NCBI RefSeq assembly: GCF_014639155.1
Contig: NZ_BMFT01000001.1
Location: 2,294,001 to 2,358,000, forward strand
Source: Paenibacillus segetis
GTDB lineage: Bacteria; Bacillota; Bacilli; Paenibacillales; Paenibacillaceae
DNA: 64,000 nucleotides
Reading direction: 5' to 3'
Shown piece by piece: positions 35,574 through 44,950 of this stretch (its first letter is position 1; each line of letters starts with the position of its first letter). The position numbers and the translations under genes are program-made. The notes under the pieces are model-generated. The model did not search any database. It had not been told where the DNA came from and saw nothing but the letters and a program-made list of their open reading frames with translations.

Positions 35574-36854
35574 CTAGAATCCCTTACTTTTATTATCACG
35601 TCGGCGTGGGTTGAACCCACCACCCGTACCTTCTTCAGTCCCATTCCGGCGTCGTCCCGTAAGACCAGCACCCTTGTCTTTCATGGGTACGATAAGTGTA
35701 AACATCGCAATTACCGCAGCTAGTATGAGACAGGCCAACAACCGGGTAACCCCATCTTGATAGGAAGAACCGTTTAGACCGAATTCCAACAATAAGCCTG
35801 CAATAAGTCCAGCAACTGCTCCACCTACGCTGAAGCTTCGTGCCAAATAGCGATTGTCAAACAGCAATCCAAGCGATAAACCTAGTGCTGCACCGATCAA
35901 GAGGATAAAGAATATACGCAACACCATATAATAAGTGCTATTCTCCGTCGTACCCGTCCGCTCTGTGACCAGAGTACGATCATCGATGTTGTCGTAAATT
36001 TGTTGAAATACCATAGACACATTCGCTGAGTCAGATACATCATAATATCGTCCGCCCGTGCGACTTGCTATGTCTTCTAAGAGTCCCGAACTTTGTTGAT
36101 TCGTCAAGCCAAGCCCAATGGTATTTACAATGGTACCTCTGCTGACATAATCGGCAAGCGCTTGCTCTGTGTTCACTTCACTGAATCCATCCGACAGCAG
36201 AATCGCCATAGATCCACGCTTTGACCCTTCCTGCGACTGAATTTGTTTCATCGCTTCCTCCAAGGCCAAACCAATGTTGGTCCCGCCATCAGTTGAAGCA
36301 ATTCCGTCCAATTGAGAGATCACTTGATCCTTGGTAGATTGATTATTCAAACGAACGAAAGGCTGTAGTATCTCCGCAGAATCATTAAATAGAATAACCG
36401 ATGCTTCCTTGTCGCTGTCCATGTTGTTAATTAACTTCTTCGCCGCTTCGTAACGAGCATCATCAGGGTCTGTCTCCTGCATGCTTCCAGAGTTATCAAT
36501 AATCAGGACAATATCCTTTATAGGCTTTTGCCCTCCAATATTTAACTCATACAGAAATTCTAATGCTGTACCTACTAACATCAGCAAGATCAACGTAGCA
36601 GGCAACAACATCTTCCACGATGTACTCATATAACGTTGCCGCCAAGATGAACCACTCAACTTTGGAGAGATCATCTCAGCAAGTAAGCAAGCAAATCCGA
36701 TACATAGAGCGATGATCCCGAAGTAACAACCGATCAGGAACACCGCCCGCATTTCTCCCGAAAATTTATGCAGCCAAATCTCGCCGAAGGCAAATCCAAC
36801 AGCGCCTCCGATCAAACTGAACAACAGCATGAGCCCATTGATTATACGTTGCAT
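35574..36854 (-). CDS. Membrane vWA-domain protein
   Basis: A 426-residue protein. Three N-terminal membrane segments (about 6-27, 36-60, 82-102) precede a von Willebrand factor A domain (about 112-295) with an intact MIDAS: DNSGS at 120-124, TDGGTN near 187, and LLSDGFSE near 224. Three more hydrophobic segments follow (about 312-335, 345-365, 373-393), then a basic Arg/Gly-rich cytoplasmic tail. An odd number of segments before the vWA domain predicts that this domain faces outside if the N-terminus is in. vWA domains bind partners through a metal ion. Start ATG after AAAGGAACC. Confidence 0.85.
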   Translation of the reverse strand: MQRIINGLMLLFSLIGGAVGFAFGEIWLHKFSGEMRAVFLIGCYFGIIALCIGFACLLAEMISPKLSGSSWRQRYMSTSWKMLLPATLILLMLVGTALEFLYELNIGGQKPIKDIVLIIDNSGSMQETDPDDARYEAAKKLINNMDSDKEASVILFNDSAEILQPFVRLNNQSTKDQVISQLDGIASTDGGTNIGLALEEAMKQIQSQEGSKRGSMAILLSDGFSEVNTEQALADYVSRGTIVNTIGLGLTNQQSSGLLEDIASRTGGRYYDVSDSANVSMVFQQIYDNIDDRTLVTERTGTTENSTYYMVLRIFFILLIGAALGLSLGLLFDNRYLARSFSVGGAVAGLIAGLLLEFGLNGSSYQDGVTRLLACLILAAVIAMFTLIVPMKDKGAGLTGRRRNGTEEGTGGGFNPRRRDNKSKGF

Positions 36855-36903
36855 GTCCTTGGTTCCTTTCGACTAATATTTTTGTTTCGTTCCCGGTTAG
36901 TCG

Positions 36904-39312
36904 CTACCTTAGTTTGGGTAGATGCTCCAAGTCGATGCCGTGGAACTCATAACCATTGTTAACATACGTTTCATAGTACGTTTTACCGTTACGATAATAT
37001 AGCAAATCCTCTGGGTGAAAACCGCCCATTAAATTTAGTTTCTCCACCCCGCTGCTACGCTTCTCATGCACACAGCCTAATCTGTACAGACGGGAAGTTT
37101 CATCCGCAGCGAAGACATAAGAAATAAATTCACTGTCAAAATCCCCGAATAAATATTTCTCCACGTATCGATGTTCTTGCGTGTAATCATACAGGCGGAG
37201 CTGCACTGCAGCATTATCTTCCAGCGTATGATACAGCCGCTTAAACAATTCGTCCTTCGACAGAACCGCTTTATTATCGTAGTCAATTGTTACATTGGAA
37301 CGCTGTAGTAGCTCCTCTTCAAACGTTTGGTCAAAATGAGGCGAGTTTAACAGTAAATTACGACATACTGAGATTAACCTAGTGGTCAAAGCTTCCATTC
37401 CATGATCAAGGAGTTTCATGGGCGCACCTAGCTGATTCTCTTCAAAAAAGATGTGCTGTCCACGCTTGCTCTCTAACTGCACCATCAAGCTCTCGGTCAC
37501 AGCTTCATAATACTCCATAATATTCTGACCGATGTATCCATCCGTTCGAGAAATGCTATCTATAGCGGACTGTCTCAGCCAAGCCTCAAGCCGTTCTAAT
37601 TCCCCAGCTCGTTCTTTATAAAGTCGATGCAGACGTTCAAGTTCCTGTTCATACCGTAATAATAACTTCAGCTTCATTTCCAAGTTAACAATTTCGACTT
37701 TTTTGGTATATACGACTCCAAACAAATAGCGAATGAATCCACGTAAATTATGTTTATCCATTAGTGGGACACGTTGAAAAGGTTGATCTTCAACTCGCCC
37801 TTCTCGGAGCCCCTCCAACGTAGCTTTAGCCTTTTCAAGCTCTGCGCTTACTTCACGTCTTAGCATCTGTAACCCGGAAATGATCCCTTCCTGCACATTT
37901 CCTTCGTCACTCCAGTCTCTGACATGGAATAAACTGATATCGTCATGATGTTTCAATCCCTGCTGGACAGCTCTCGCGACATTCTCAGCAACATCAATAC
38001 GATCAAGTCCTCTCAAGGCAGCTTCTTCATAGTTAGCATGAAAGAATGCACCCGCACCACTACCGAATATCGCTTCTTCGGCCTCATACAACGACATGCC
38101 CCGAATAGCAGCATAACTGATATCGTTAGTCATCAGACCATGCATCTCTTCAAGGCCATCTGCATGAGGAACAACAACCTCTGCCATCGAAGAAATGCTT
38201 GATGGACCTGCTCCAAAGAAATCAAGTCTTTGACTCACGTTAAGAGAGGAGCTTTTTCTCATCCGCTCTAATAGACCACGGTAGAAATGGTAGAGTACTG
38301 TAAGTGCAATCGGCTCGTGTGGACGTTTTACTTTGGAAAAGCCCGCAGTTACATATCCTTGTCTTCCCGATTCGGTCATCAAGTTATTTTTGAATGAAGT
38401 ATTGTTATAGCTTGCATTACTCGCACTGTAGGTCTGCTCTCTTGGCTTGCGATTCTTCAACAGACTGACATGGCTAATTATTTCATAACAATTATGCAGG
38501 TCGTTATAAGAAGTCATACCAAGTTCATTCTTATCAGATAGCAAGTATACAAGATCAAATAGTGGTGAAGGAGGATGATGTACAGGAATCGACAGCCCTT
38601 CCTCGGTCACTCGCAGATTGCCAGTATACGTATATGAGGGTCCCTGTAAATAATCTAGCTCTCGCAAAAAGGCAAGACCTACTCCGCTAGAATATCCCGT
38701 ACTCTCCCGTTCACTGATCAAAGCGTACAAATCGCTTTGCACCGACTTGAATGATTGGCTCAGAATAGCTCCAGCTAGAAGAGTGATTTCTGGCACCAAT
38801 ACATTTAGCGGGTCATCGACCCGCGTAATGACTGAGATATGAATGCGATCAAATGAAGCATACAAGCGTCCGTATTGTGATATGGCACTGCTAATTTGAT
38901 GCAGCGCCATATTTAACTCATAAAGTCCTTTTCCATTATGTTGAAACTCATGGTACAAGTCAGGTCGTATGGTCTTCCCCTTCGCAGACTCCGAGGAAGG
39001 CTCAGCAATTACAAACTCGGTCAAAGGGGATGGCATCCCTTGGGTACCATCCGCTGTAGACACCTTTGTAGGAGCTTTATCGCTCTTAACATGAAAATAC
39101 ATGACGCCTTTGCTGTTATCCCATTTCTTATGATTCATTGCCATAACTTGCTGGACTGCGTCAGTCGACTTATCACCGATAAACAGAAAGAGCGCAGGAT
39201 AATGAATGCTACTTTGGTCATCGCCTTTACCACTGAGGCGCTCTTCTGCGCGGTCATAATCTACTGCATAACGCTCCAGCAGATCTCTGATTTTGACCTC
39301 CGCCGCTGCCAT
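36904..39312 (-). CDS. Large uncharacterised protein paired with the tubulin-like gene
   Basis: An 802-residue soluble protein of unknown function. The N-terminal third contains an alternating beta/alpha segment with ALFLFIGDKSTDAVQQVM (near 41-58) and ITRVDDPLNVLVPEI (near 158), like a Rossmann-type or tubulin-like fold, but no P-loop. Long helices at about 475-600 (RREVSAELEKAKATLEGL; LLRYEQELERLHRLYKE) indicate coiled coils. The C-terminus ends GFHPEDLLYYRNGKTYYE and HLPKLR. The start overlaps the stop of the tubulin-like gene by one base (TAATG), so the two products are probably made in equal amounts and may bind each other. Confidence 0.7.
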   Translation of the reverse strand: MAAAEVKIRDLLERYAVDYDRAEERLSGKGDDQSSIHYPALFLFIGDKSTDAVQQVMAMNHKKWDNSKGVMYFHVKSDKAPTKVSTADGTQGMPSPLTEFVIAEPSSESAKGKTIRPDLYHEFQHNGKGLYELNMALHQISSAISQYGRLYASFDRIHISVITRVDDPLNVLVPEITLLAGAILSQSFKSVQSDLYALISERESTGYSSGVGLAFLRELDYLQGPSYTYTGNLRVTEEGLSIPVHHPPSPLFDLVYLLSDKNELGMTSYNDLHNCYEIISHVSLLKNRKPREQTYSASNASYNNTSFKNNLMTESGRQGYVTAGFSKVKRPHEPIALTVLYHFYRGLLERMRKSSSLNVSQRLDFFGAGPSSISSMAEVVVPHADGLEEMHGLMTNDISYAAIRGMSLYEAEEAIFGSGAGAFFHANYEEAALRGLDRIDVAENVARAVQQGLKHHDDISLFHVRDWSDEGNVQEGIISGLQMLRREVSAELEKAKATLEGLREGRVEDQPFQRVPLMDKHNLRGFIRYLFGVVYTKKVEIVNLEMKLKLLLRYEQELERLHRLYKERAGELERLEAWLRQSAIDSISRTDGYIGQNIMEYYEAVTESLMVQLESKRGQHIFFEENQLGAPMKLLDHGMEALTTRLISVCRNLLLNSPHFDQTFEEELLQRSNVTIDYDNKAVLSKDELFKRLYHTLEDNAAVQLRLYDYTQEHRYVEKYLFGDFDSEFISYVFAADETSRLYRLGCVHEKRSSGVEKLNLMGGFHPEDLLYYRNGKTYYETYVNNGYEFHGIDLEHLPKLR

Positions 39313-42300
39313 TATTTCAACCTTCTGCGGATATCATTCAGCTTAGCCGCCACTTGCTTGTAGAATTGATACATTTCTTCACCGTTTGCATGCTCTACTT
39401 TTTCGTATTCTAAGGTGTCGCGTGCCTCCGTAAAGTTATCGCTTAATTCGTTCAACGTTGCTAACAACGGTTCAATATTCTCTAATGCCGTTAATTCTGC
39501 ACTACGACGTGAAGTCTTACGAAGCAATATTGCCCGGTTCTTCTCTTCTAACCCACGGAAATGGGTGAACACTTCAAACTCGACGTAACTACGACTCTTC
39601 ATTAGGTTAGCGAACGGCTCCCAAGCCTCTTCTTCTGCATCACGGTCATACACATATAGTGCACCCTTCTTCGTGATCGTACCGGTATAAAGTGATTCAA
39701 TGAACTGTTCCAGCAAATTCTCTTCATCCTGGAATTGTCCAAGCACGGTTTCTAATTTGGTCACCATAGCAGCGATCGCTTCGTATTTGCTAAGTTCTGT
39801 ACGTACACGAGCAATCAGTTCAGGTGAACGAATAAGGTTCTCTTGTGCGAGGTCTTCATTAATACTACCAAATATATCCTTAACCCCTTCGCGCTCTAGA
39901 CCCTCGGAGAGCAGACGCTTTAATTCTATTACCGCTCTCTTCACCTCACCCAAATTCGGTTTAGCATTGTCTAGTCGCATATCATAAGCCTGGAGCTTCG
40001 AGTTCAAATCGAAAGATCTAGTGAATACTACTTCATAGCGTGTACTCGTATTCTGATCGATCCCTTTCTCCACAACCACACCCAGTGCTCGTGCACGTGC
40101 GAATTCTTCCCGCACTCTGGCGTTATATCCTTTTACACGCTCATTTACGTATACGTCACCCCATGATTTTTCCGGGATCGGCGAAGGTAGATACGTCCAG
40201 TTATTCTTATCTGTTTGTACCAAGTGACGTCCAATTCCCTCTTTATCAAGAATCGTCCGTTCATAGCTTTCCTCATAAACTTTCAGCGGAGTATAGACAT
40301 AGAGCGGTACCCCGTTACGTGTATTCAACCAGAATATCCGGTTTTTCACTTGGCTTTCCTTCACCGTAAAGTGTGATTTCCCAACAGCGTTGTTCTGGTA
40401 ATTGCGAATTCCCTTCAGGATGCTTGGCGCCTGTACTGGAACCGAGACAAACCCCCATGATGGGAAGTGCAGATTGCCCGTACTGTTCGCAAGGTGGAAT
40501 ACAGGAATGGCTTCTTCATCCAATTTACCAGCGATAAATCGCTCAACAAATTTATCGATGGATTCATCCTGACCGTATTTGATAACCAAGAAATCTTCCA
40601 TCGACTTCGTAATCAAATCCCCAAACTTCTCGCTCAGGAACTCAGAAATCGACGAGACAATATCAATCTCTTGCTCTTTCACCCATTGGTTGGAGTTATT
40701 CAACAGTTCAGTAGAGAAATCGCGGATCAGGTCATCTACATCTTTCTGATCCATCAGATTGTTGACAACTTTTGAAATATCCGGAACACTGACAAGGTTC
40801 CAATAATATGTCTTGTTGCCTTTGTGATCTGACTGTTCTTCACCAGCAGTCAAAATATCGCCGTTCTTAGCAAAGATGGAGCTCAGTGCATTCAATATTT
40901 CTGTGAATACACTGTATATCCGGTTGTTCTCAGCATTAAGTAGAGCATATAAGTCCTCATAGAACTCGATGAGCTGCTCCGTCCGCTCAACATCCGCATG
41001 AAGCCAATATTCATTCATTTTTGCTTCAATATATACGTTCTTCTTCTTATCTTTGGATACAAACGCACTCTTCGCATCGCCTAGCTTCTCAGCAGCTTGA
41101 TCCTGCGCTGCTTCAATATCACGTGGAATGTGAAGCAGGTTTTCGCGAAGTGTTTCGATGTAAGATAGTAGCATTTTCAACAGACAGAAACCTTTTTCCG
41201 TATAGATTAAGCGTGATACATAGAAAGGTCCTTGCTCTGGATGTAGGAACAATCGACGAATCTGGTCGCTGAACTGCGCTACAATTTCACCAGGAAGTTG
41301 TTTTTTAGCTTTAATATATTCTTCACGAGCACGGGACAAGAAGTTTTGTTCAAGTTCCGTATCAATGTTCACGACTTGTGCTTTTATCACATTATTGTAG
41401 CTGAGTCGTTCGCTGTTCTGATATCCAGGAAGTGGCTCTGGCACCCTAGATTCAAATGTTTTCTCCATCGTATCCAAATCAATTCCTAGCTTACGAGCAA
41501 ACTTCTCAACATCCTCTTGTGACGGAGCCTTTTGGAACATTTTATCCATTTTGTCAAAGAGACGATACGCCAAATACGTAGTCATTTCTTCAATCGGTAG
41601 AACCGCTGAGGAAGCACCAATGATGTTATATTCGTAGTTAGCAGGATACAGCTTGTTCATTTGCGCAATATTGGTGCGAATATTACTAATGTAATCATGA
41701 ATCGCGAACTCTTCACCAGACTGCTTCTCTTCACTCGCCATAAAGTTTGTAATATTCTCCGCTGTCACATTCATGCAGTAATCATAAGCATTTTCAAGCA
41801 ATTTACCTTCCGTGTTCGTTGCTGAAATCAAATGACACAAATTAAATGGAGGAAGTGGAGAATTCACCGTCAAAATATTGCCGTATTGCTGTTTGAAACG
41901 CTCGCCTCGATTATCAACATTCATCCAGTAATCTAGTTCCTTAAGTGCAGCGTAGCCATTCTTCTTAATGTACTCACGCGTGTGTTCGCTAAGGCTCTTA
42001 TTGGCCAAGTTAATATCAGGTGTGAACAAATAACCGAGTGTATTGACCCGATCGATCCCGGCAGATCCGTGATCGCGTTCAATAATTCCCCGAACAATAT
42101 AGGCAATATCGAGGAAACATCCGCTTCCTGTACCACCGGACAAACCGGTTAATAGAAATACCATCAACTTTTTGTTTGTACCTACGGATAGGGTCTTGAT
42201 TTTCTTATCGATCGCTTGCACAACTTGATTGATCTTTGTAAATAACAGAAGTCGTCCTGCTTGACGAACGCCAGCTGCACCGTTCATACCATCAGTAATG

Positions 42301-42701
42301 CTTAGCTCTGGTGATAACCAGTCTGTGATATAAGGCTCCAAGATACTACGATTTTGCAATAACCCGCCGATTTCTGCATTGGATAGCAATACGAATTCAT
42401 TGATCGGATCTAGTCCAATTCCTTTATACCGCTTCGTACGATCTTGTTCATTCGTTTCAAAGGCTAGAAACTCCACATTGTCCGGCTTTTCCTGCTTCTT
42501 CTTGGAAAGTGGATCTTCCGGTAATTTGAAGCGGCGATTGATTTGGTACTTCAAGCGGAGCAGGGCATCGATCCCCGTCCCTCCAAGACCGATAATGAGA
42601 ATCGGGTTATCAATCGTATCTACCCGGATTTTATCACTGACAATACCTCCGCCAAGCGATACATCCAATTGTTGAATATGCTCTCTGACGACTGGTTTCA
42701 T
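39312..42701 (-). CDS. Tubulin/FtsZ-superfamily protein (Tubulin_2-like)
   Basis: A 1,129-residue protein. The N-terminal GTPase domain has the Rossmann start ILIIGLGGTGIDALLRLK (GLGGTG at 38-43) and the tubulin signature SGGTGSG at 188-194 in LTGLSGGTGSGCFLDIAYI; the usual first Gly of GGGTG(S/T)G is Ser. FtsZ is about 380 residues, so some 700 extra residues follow: helical, coiled-coil-rich and ending NDIRRRLK. It is distinct from cell-division FtsZ and plasmid TubZ. I infer GTP-dependent polymerisation or a switch role. ATG at 42701 is preferred to 42707 because of its spacing from GGGGG. Confidence 0.85.
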   Translation of the reverse strand: MKPVVREHIQQLDVSLGGGIVSDKIRVDTIDNPILIIGLGGTGIDALLRLKYQINRRFKLPEDPLSKKKQEKPDNVEFLAFETNEQDRTKRYKGIGLDPINEFVLLSNAEIGGLLQNRSILEPYITDWLSPELSITDGMNGAAGVRQAGRLLLFTKINQVVQAIDKKIKTLSVGTNKKLMVFLLTGLSGGTGSGCFLDIAYIVRGIIERDHGSAGIDRVNTLGYLFTPDINLANKSLSEHTREYIKKNGYAALKELDYWMNVDNRGERFKQQYGNILTVNSPLPPFNLCHLISATNTEGKLLENAYDYCMNVTAENITNFMASEEKQSGEEFAIHDYISNIRTNIAQMNKLYPANYEYNIIGASSAVLPIEEMTTYLAYRLFDKMDKMFQKAPSQEDVEKFARKLGIDLDTMEKTFESRVPEPLPGYQNSERLSYNNVIKAQVVNIDTELEQNFLSRAREEYIKAKKQLPGEIVAQFSDQIRRLFLHPEQGPFYVSRLIYTEKGFCLLKMLLSYIETLRENLLHIPRDIEAAQDQAAEKLGDAKSAFVSKDKKKNVYIEAKMNEYWLHADVERTEQLIEFYEDLYALLNAENNRIYSVFTEILNALSSIFAKNGDILTAGEEQSDHKGNKTYYWNLVSVPDISKVVNNLMDQKDVDDLIRDFSTELLNNSNQWVKEQEIDIVSSISEFLSEKFGDLITKSMEDFLVIKYGQDESIDKFVERFIAGKLDEEAIPVFHLANSTGNLHFPSWGFVSVPVQAPSILKGIRNYQNNAVGKSHFTVKESQVKNRIFWLNTRNGVPLYVYTPLKVYEESYERTILDKEGIGRHLVQTDKNNWTYLPSPIPEKSWGDVYVNERVKGYNARVREEFARARALGVVVEKGIDQNTSTRYEVVFTRSFDLNSKLQAYDMRLDNAKPNLGEVKRAVIELKRLLSEGLEREGVKDIFGSINEDLAQENLIRSPELIARVRTELSKYEAIAAMVTKLETVLGQFQDEENLLEQFIESLYTGTITKKGALYVYDRDAEEEAWEPFANLMKSRSYVEFEVFTHFRGLEEKNRAILLRKTSRRSAELTALENIEPLLATLNELSDNFTEARDTLEYEKVEHANGEEMYQFYKQVAAKLNDIRRRLK

Positions 42702-42761
42702 GTACATTTCCCCCTAGACTTTCATAATAATATTAGTTAAAAAACAGATGCGTGAAGTAAA

Positions 42762-44561
42762 CTACACAAGGTATTCCAAGAAAATCGTCTTATCACTCTG
42801 GTTCAATGGAACGGTAATTCGATCGCCGCCCTTGAGTTCAAGCCCCTTACTAATATCTACGGCACGACCTGACTTCTCTAGTGTCCCACCGCCTTGGCTA
42901 CGGATGATAATTCGATCATTAGGGCCAGGCGTAAAGATGAAGCCCTCCGTTTCCTTCAGTTCTGGTGCAAGCTGAAGCAACTGGTGGAGATTAAATTTGC
43001 CTTTGAATGCCCCCAGTTTCTTATACTGTGGAAAACTCTTCTCATTCGTATTCTCATCACGTATTTCAATGACCAGTTGGCCAACAAACCCTTTATTTTC
43101 CTTGCGCACCATTCTCATAATGACAAAAGCAGCTATAAGTAGAACTATGATAATAAGCGCCCAGATAACGACGGTCATAACGGGAAATGGCTTGGCTTTC
43201 TCTACGTCAGTTGGTTTCGGAGTACTGGTTCCTGTACTTCCAGCAGAACTCGCTGATTTTGTACTGATCTTAACCGGTTCGGTTTCACGGTAGAAGCTTT
43301 TCTCCTCGGCTCTTACGACGAGTTCATAATCATGCTTGTCAGCTATGCTATAACTTCCCTCAAAGCTGTCCCCCGTGTTATTAAGTTTAATCTCTTCTGT
43401 ATCTCCAGTATCTAAATCCTTAACAATCAGCACGGCATTCATGTTCGTATATAATTCAGTGTTCGGCAATTTCTGACCATTGCTAGTTAAGTAAGCTAGA
43501 ATATCAATCTTATCGCCTTTTTTATACGTTTTGGAAGGAATAGGATCTAGATCCAGTTCCAGATCATAGTTAAACACCAAATTGATATCAATCTTATCCT
43601 TAGAAGCACCCTTCACTTTGAGCTTCCAATCTCCTTCTGCTGGTGTCAGAAGCTTGAGTAGAGAGTAACTCTTTGATTTCGATAACAAGACTTTATCCGA
43701 AGGAACCGCTACTTCTGTACCGTTCGGATCAACCAATACCGTTTCGACGGGTTTGGAGGACATAATTGAAATGTTGGCCTCAAGCACGTTGGCATTGGGC
43801 ACATTGATCGTAACCTCTTGAAACTTGCCGTTCCCCGTCATGCTTGGAATAGGAACTACCTTTAGCTTCAAATGACTAGCGAATATTTCACTTAAGATTT
43901 GCGGTAGATCGTCTGCAGTGTTAGTAGAGAATGACTTACCATCCGTTTGCTTGGCGAGATCAGCTAGCGCTTCTTTATTCAATTTACCATCTGCGTTCAA
44001 GCCAATCGTATAGATTGGTATTCCAGCATCTTTAGCCTCTTGAACCGCTTGTGACAGTTCCTTATCCGACTCACTTTGCGTTCTGCCTGAGTTTTTATTG
44101 AAATCGTTGTTCCCATCAGCCAATAAGACGATCATTGGCTCGTGATTAGGATCAGCGCTATTCTGTAGCACTTTCATTGCCTCTCTTACCCCCACCGCAA
44201 TATCGGTGTAAGGTCCTCTATTGAGCCCATCAATAAATTGCTTCAAATCTTCTTTGTCAGCCGGAGACTTAATTTCCAGAAGCGCCTTCTCCCGCTCGAT
44301 TTTATCCGTATAGGCTACAATTCCTACTTTATCTCCTTTGGTTGATAACATATCAATAAACATCTTCATTGCTTCATTACCTATTTTCCCTGTGTCACTC
44401 TTATTCATAGAGTTGCTGACATCGACGACAAGAACAGCATCAATTTGTGATGTCTGACCTGTTCCAGCGGCGTCAGCACTAGGAAGACTGTGTGGAAAAT
44501 AAATCAGTAGTAGAGAGAACACCAGAAGTAATCTCAGCGTAATTTTAGTAGTTCGAAACAT
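42762..44561 (-). CDS. Exported vWA protein with C-terminal membrane anchor and cytosolic domain
   Basis: A 599-residue protein, first gene of the minus-strand block. A signal sequence (1-31, ending SADAA) leads into a vWA domain (about 38-235) with MIDAS residues DVSNS at 47-51, the Thr in YTDIAVG near 117, and LLADGNND near 145. Beta-sandwich-like regions span about 240-440. One membrane segment (about 461-484) is followed by RMVRKENK and a 110-residue cytosolic domain (PGPNDRIIIRSQGG near 547) that might recall FHA-like beta folds. It could relay outside state to the cytosolic GTPases; that is inference. RBS AAGGAG; ATG start. Confidence 0.82.
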   Translation of the reverse strand: MFRTTKITLRLLLVFSLLLIYFPHSLPSADAAGTGQTSQIDAVLVVDVSNSMNKSDTGKIGNEAMKMFIDMLSTKGDKVGIVAYTDKIEREKALLEIKSPADKEDLKQFIDGLNRGPYTDIAVGVREAMKVLQNSADPNHEPMIVLLADGNNDFNKNSGRTQSESDKELSQAVQEAKDAGIPIYTIGLNADGKLNKEALADLAKQTDGKSFSTNTADDLPQILSEIFASHLKLKVVPIPSMTGNGKFQEVTINVPNANVLEANISIMSSKPVETVLVDPNGTEVAVPSDKVLLSKSKSYSLLKLLTPAEGDWKLKVKGASKDKIDINLVFNYDLELDLDPIPSKTYKKGDKIDILAYLTSNGQKLPNTELYTNMNAVLIVKDLDTGDTEEIKLNNTGDSFEGSYSIADKHDYELVVRAEEKSFYRETEPVKISTKSASSAGSTGTSTPKPTDVEKAKPFPVMTVVIWALIIIVLLIAAFVIMRMVRKENKGFVGQLVIEIRDENTNEKSFPQYKKLGAFKGKFNLHQLLQLAPELKETEGFIFTPGPNDRIIIRSQGGGTLEKSGRAVDISKGLELKGGDRITVPLNQSDKTIFLEYLV

Positions 44562-44609
44562 AAGTTGTACTCCTTCACAGTAAAATCAAAACAAGAACAA
44601 GATTAGTCT

Positions 44610-44615
44610 ATTATA
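44610..44615 (-). promoter_or_regulatory. Candidate -10 for the minus-strand tubulin/vWA block
   Basis: The minus strand reads TATAAT, 49 bp upstream of the vWA start. No good -35 was seen, so an activator may be needed. Confidence 0.4.
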
Positions 44616-44706
44616 CCTAATAAACATTAAGAAAAGGTTAAGAATGCTTGTAACCATATCATGTCACGCGCTAAGTGACTGAAAGCTGCTAGCATTTATG
44701 ACATTA

Positions 44707-44715
44707 TGATATAAT
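44707..44715 (+). promoter_or_regulatory. Candidate extended -10 for the plus-strand operon
   Basis: Reads TGATATAAT (TGn plus TATAAT), 80 bp upstream of the 51-residue gene. The -35 is weak. Confidence 0.45.
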
Positions 44716-44794
44716 TAAACCCACAAAAGTTCAATTTATGCATACTATATCTACTAAAATCGCAGCTTATCCCTGAACAAGAAAGGAATTCTCT

Positions 44795-44950
44795 ATGATT
44801 ACAAACGTATTTTTAATCATTTTGTTACTATTAACCATTGTCAAATGGGTGAAATATTTACTCTCACGGAAACGCGTCACGACCTCAGAGCAGGTGAATC
44901 TGGCCTTGCTTAACTTGTTGAATGAGGAGCGCGAGCGACATGAATCCTAG
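44795..44950 (+). CDS. 51-residue membrane peptide
   Basis: A short frame starting ATG at 44795 with AAAGGAATT upstream. Residues 5-16 are strongly hydrophobic (VFLIILLLLTIV), then a basic stretch (KWVKYLLSRKRV) and an acidic amphipathic helix ending NEERERHES. The pattern predicts a single N-terminal anchor with a cytosolic tail. Its stop overlaps the start of the zinc-ribbon gene, so translation is probably coupled. No family recognised. It is the head of the plus-strand operon divergent from the vWA/tubulin block. Confidence 0.65.
   Translation: MITNVFLIILLLLTIVKWVKYLLSRKRVTTSEQVNLALLNLLNEERERHES

Noticed and set aside
38938..39363. Plus-strand 141-codon frame over the 802-residue gene start
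   Set aside because: It is antisense to two coupled coding frames and has no ribosome site or domain.
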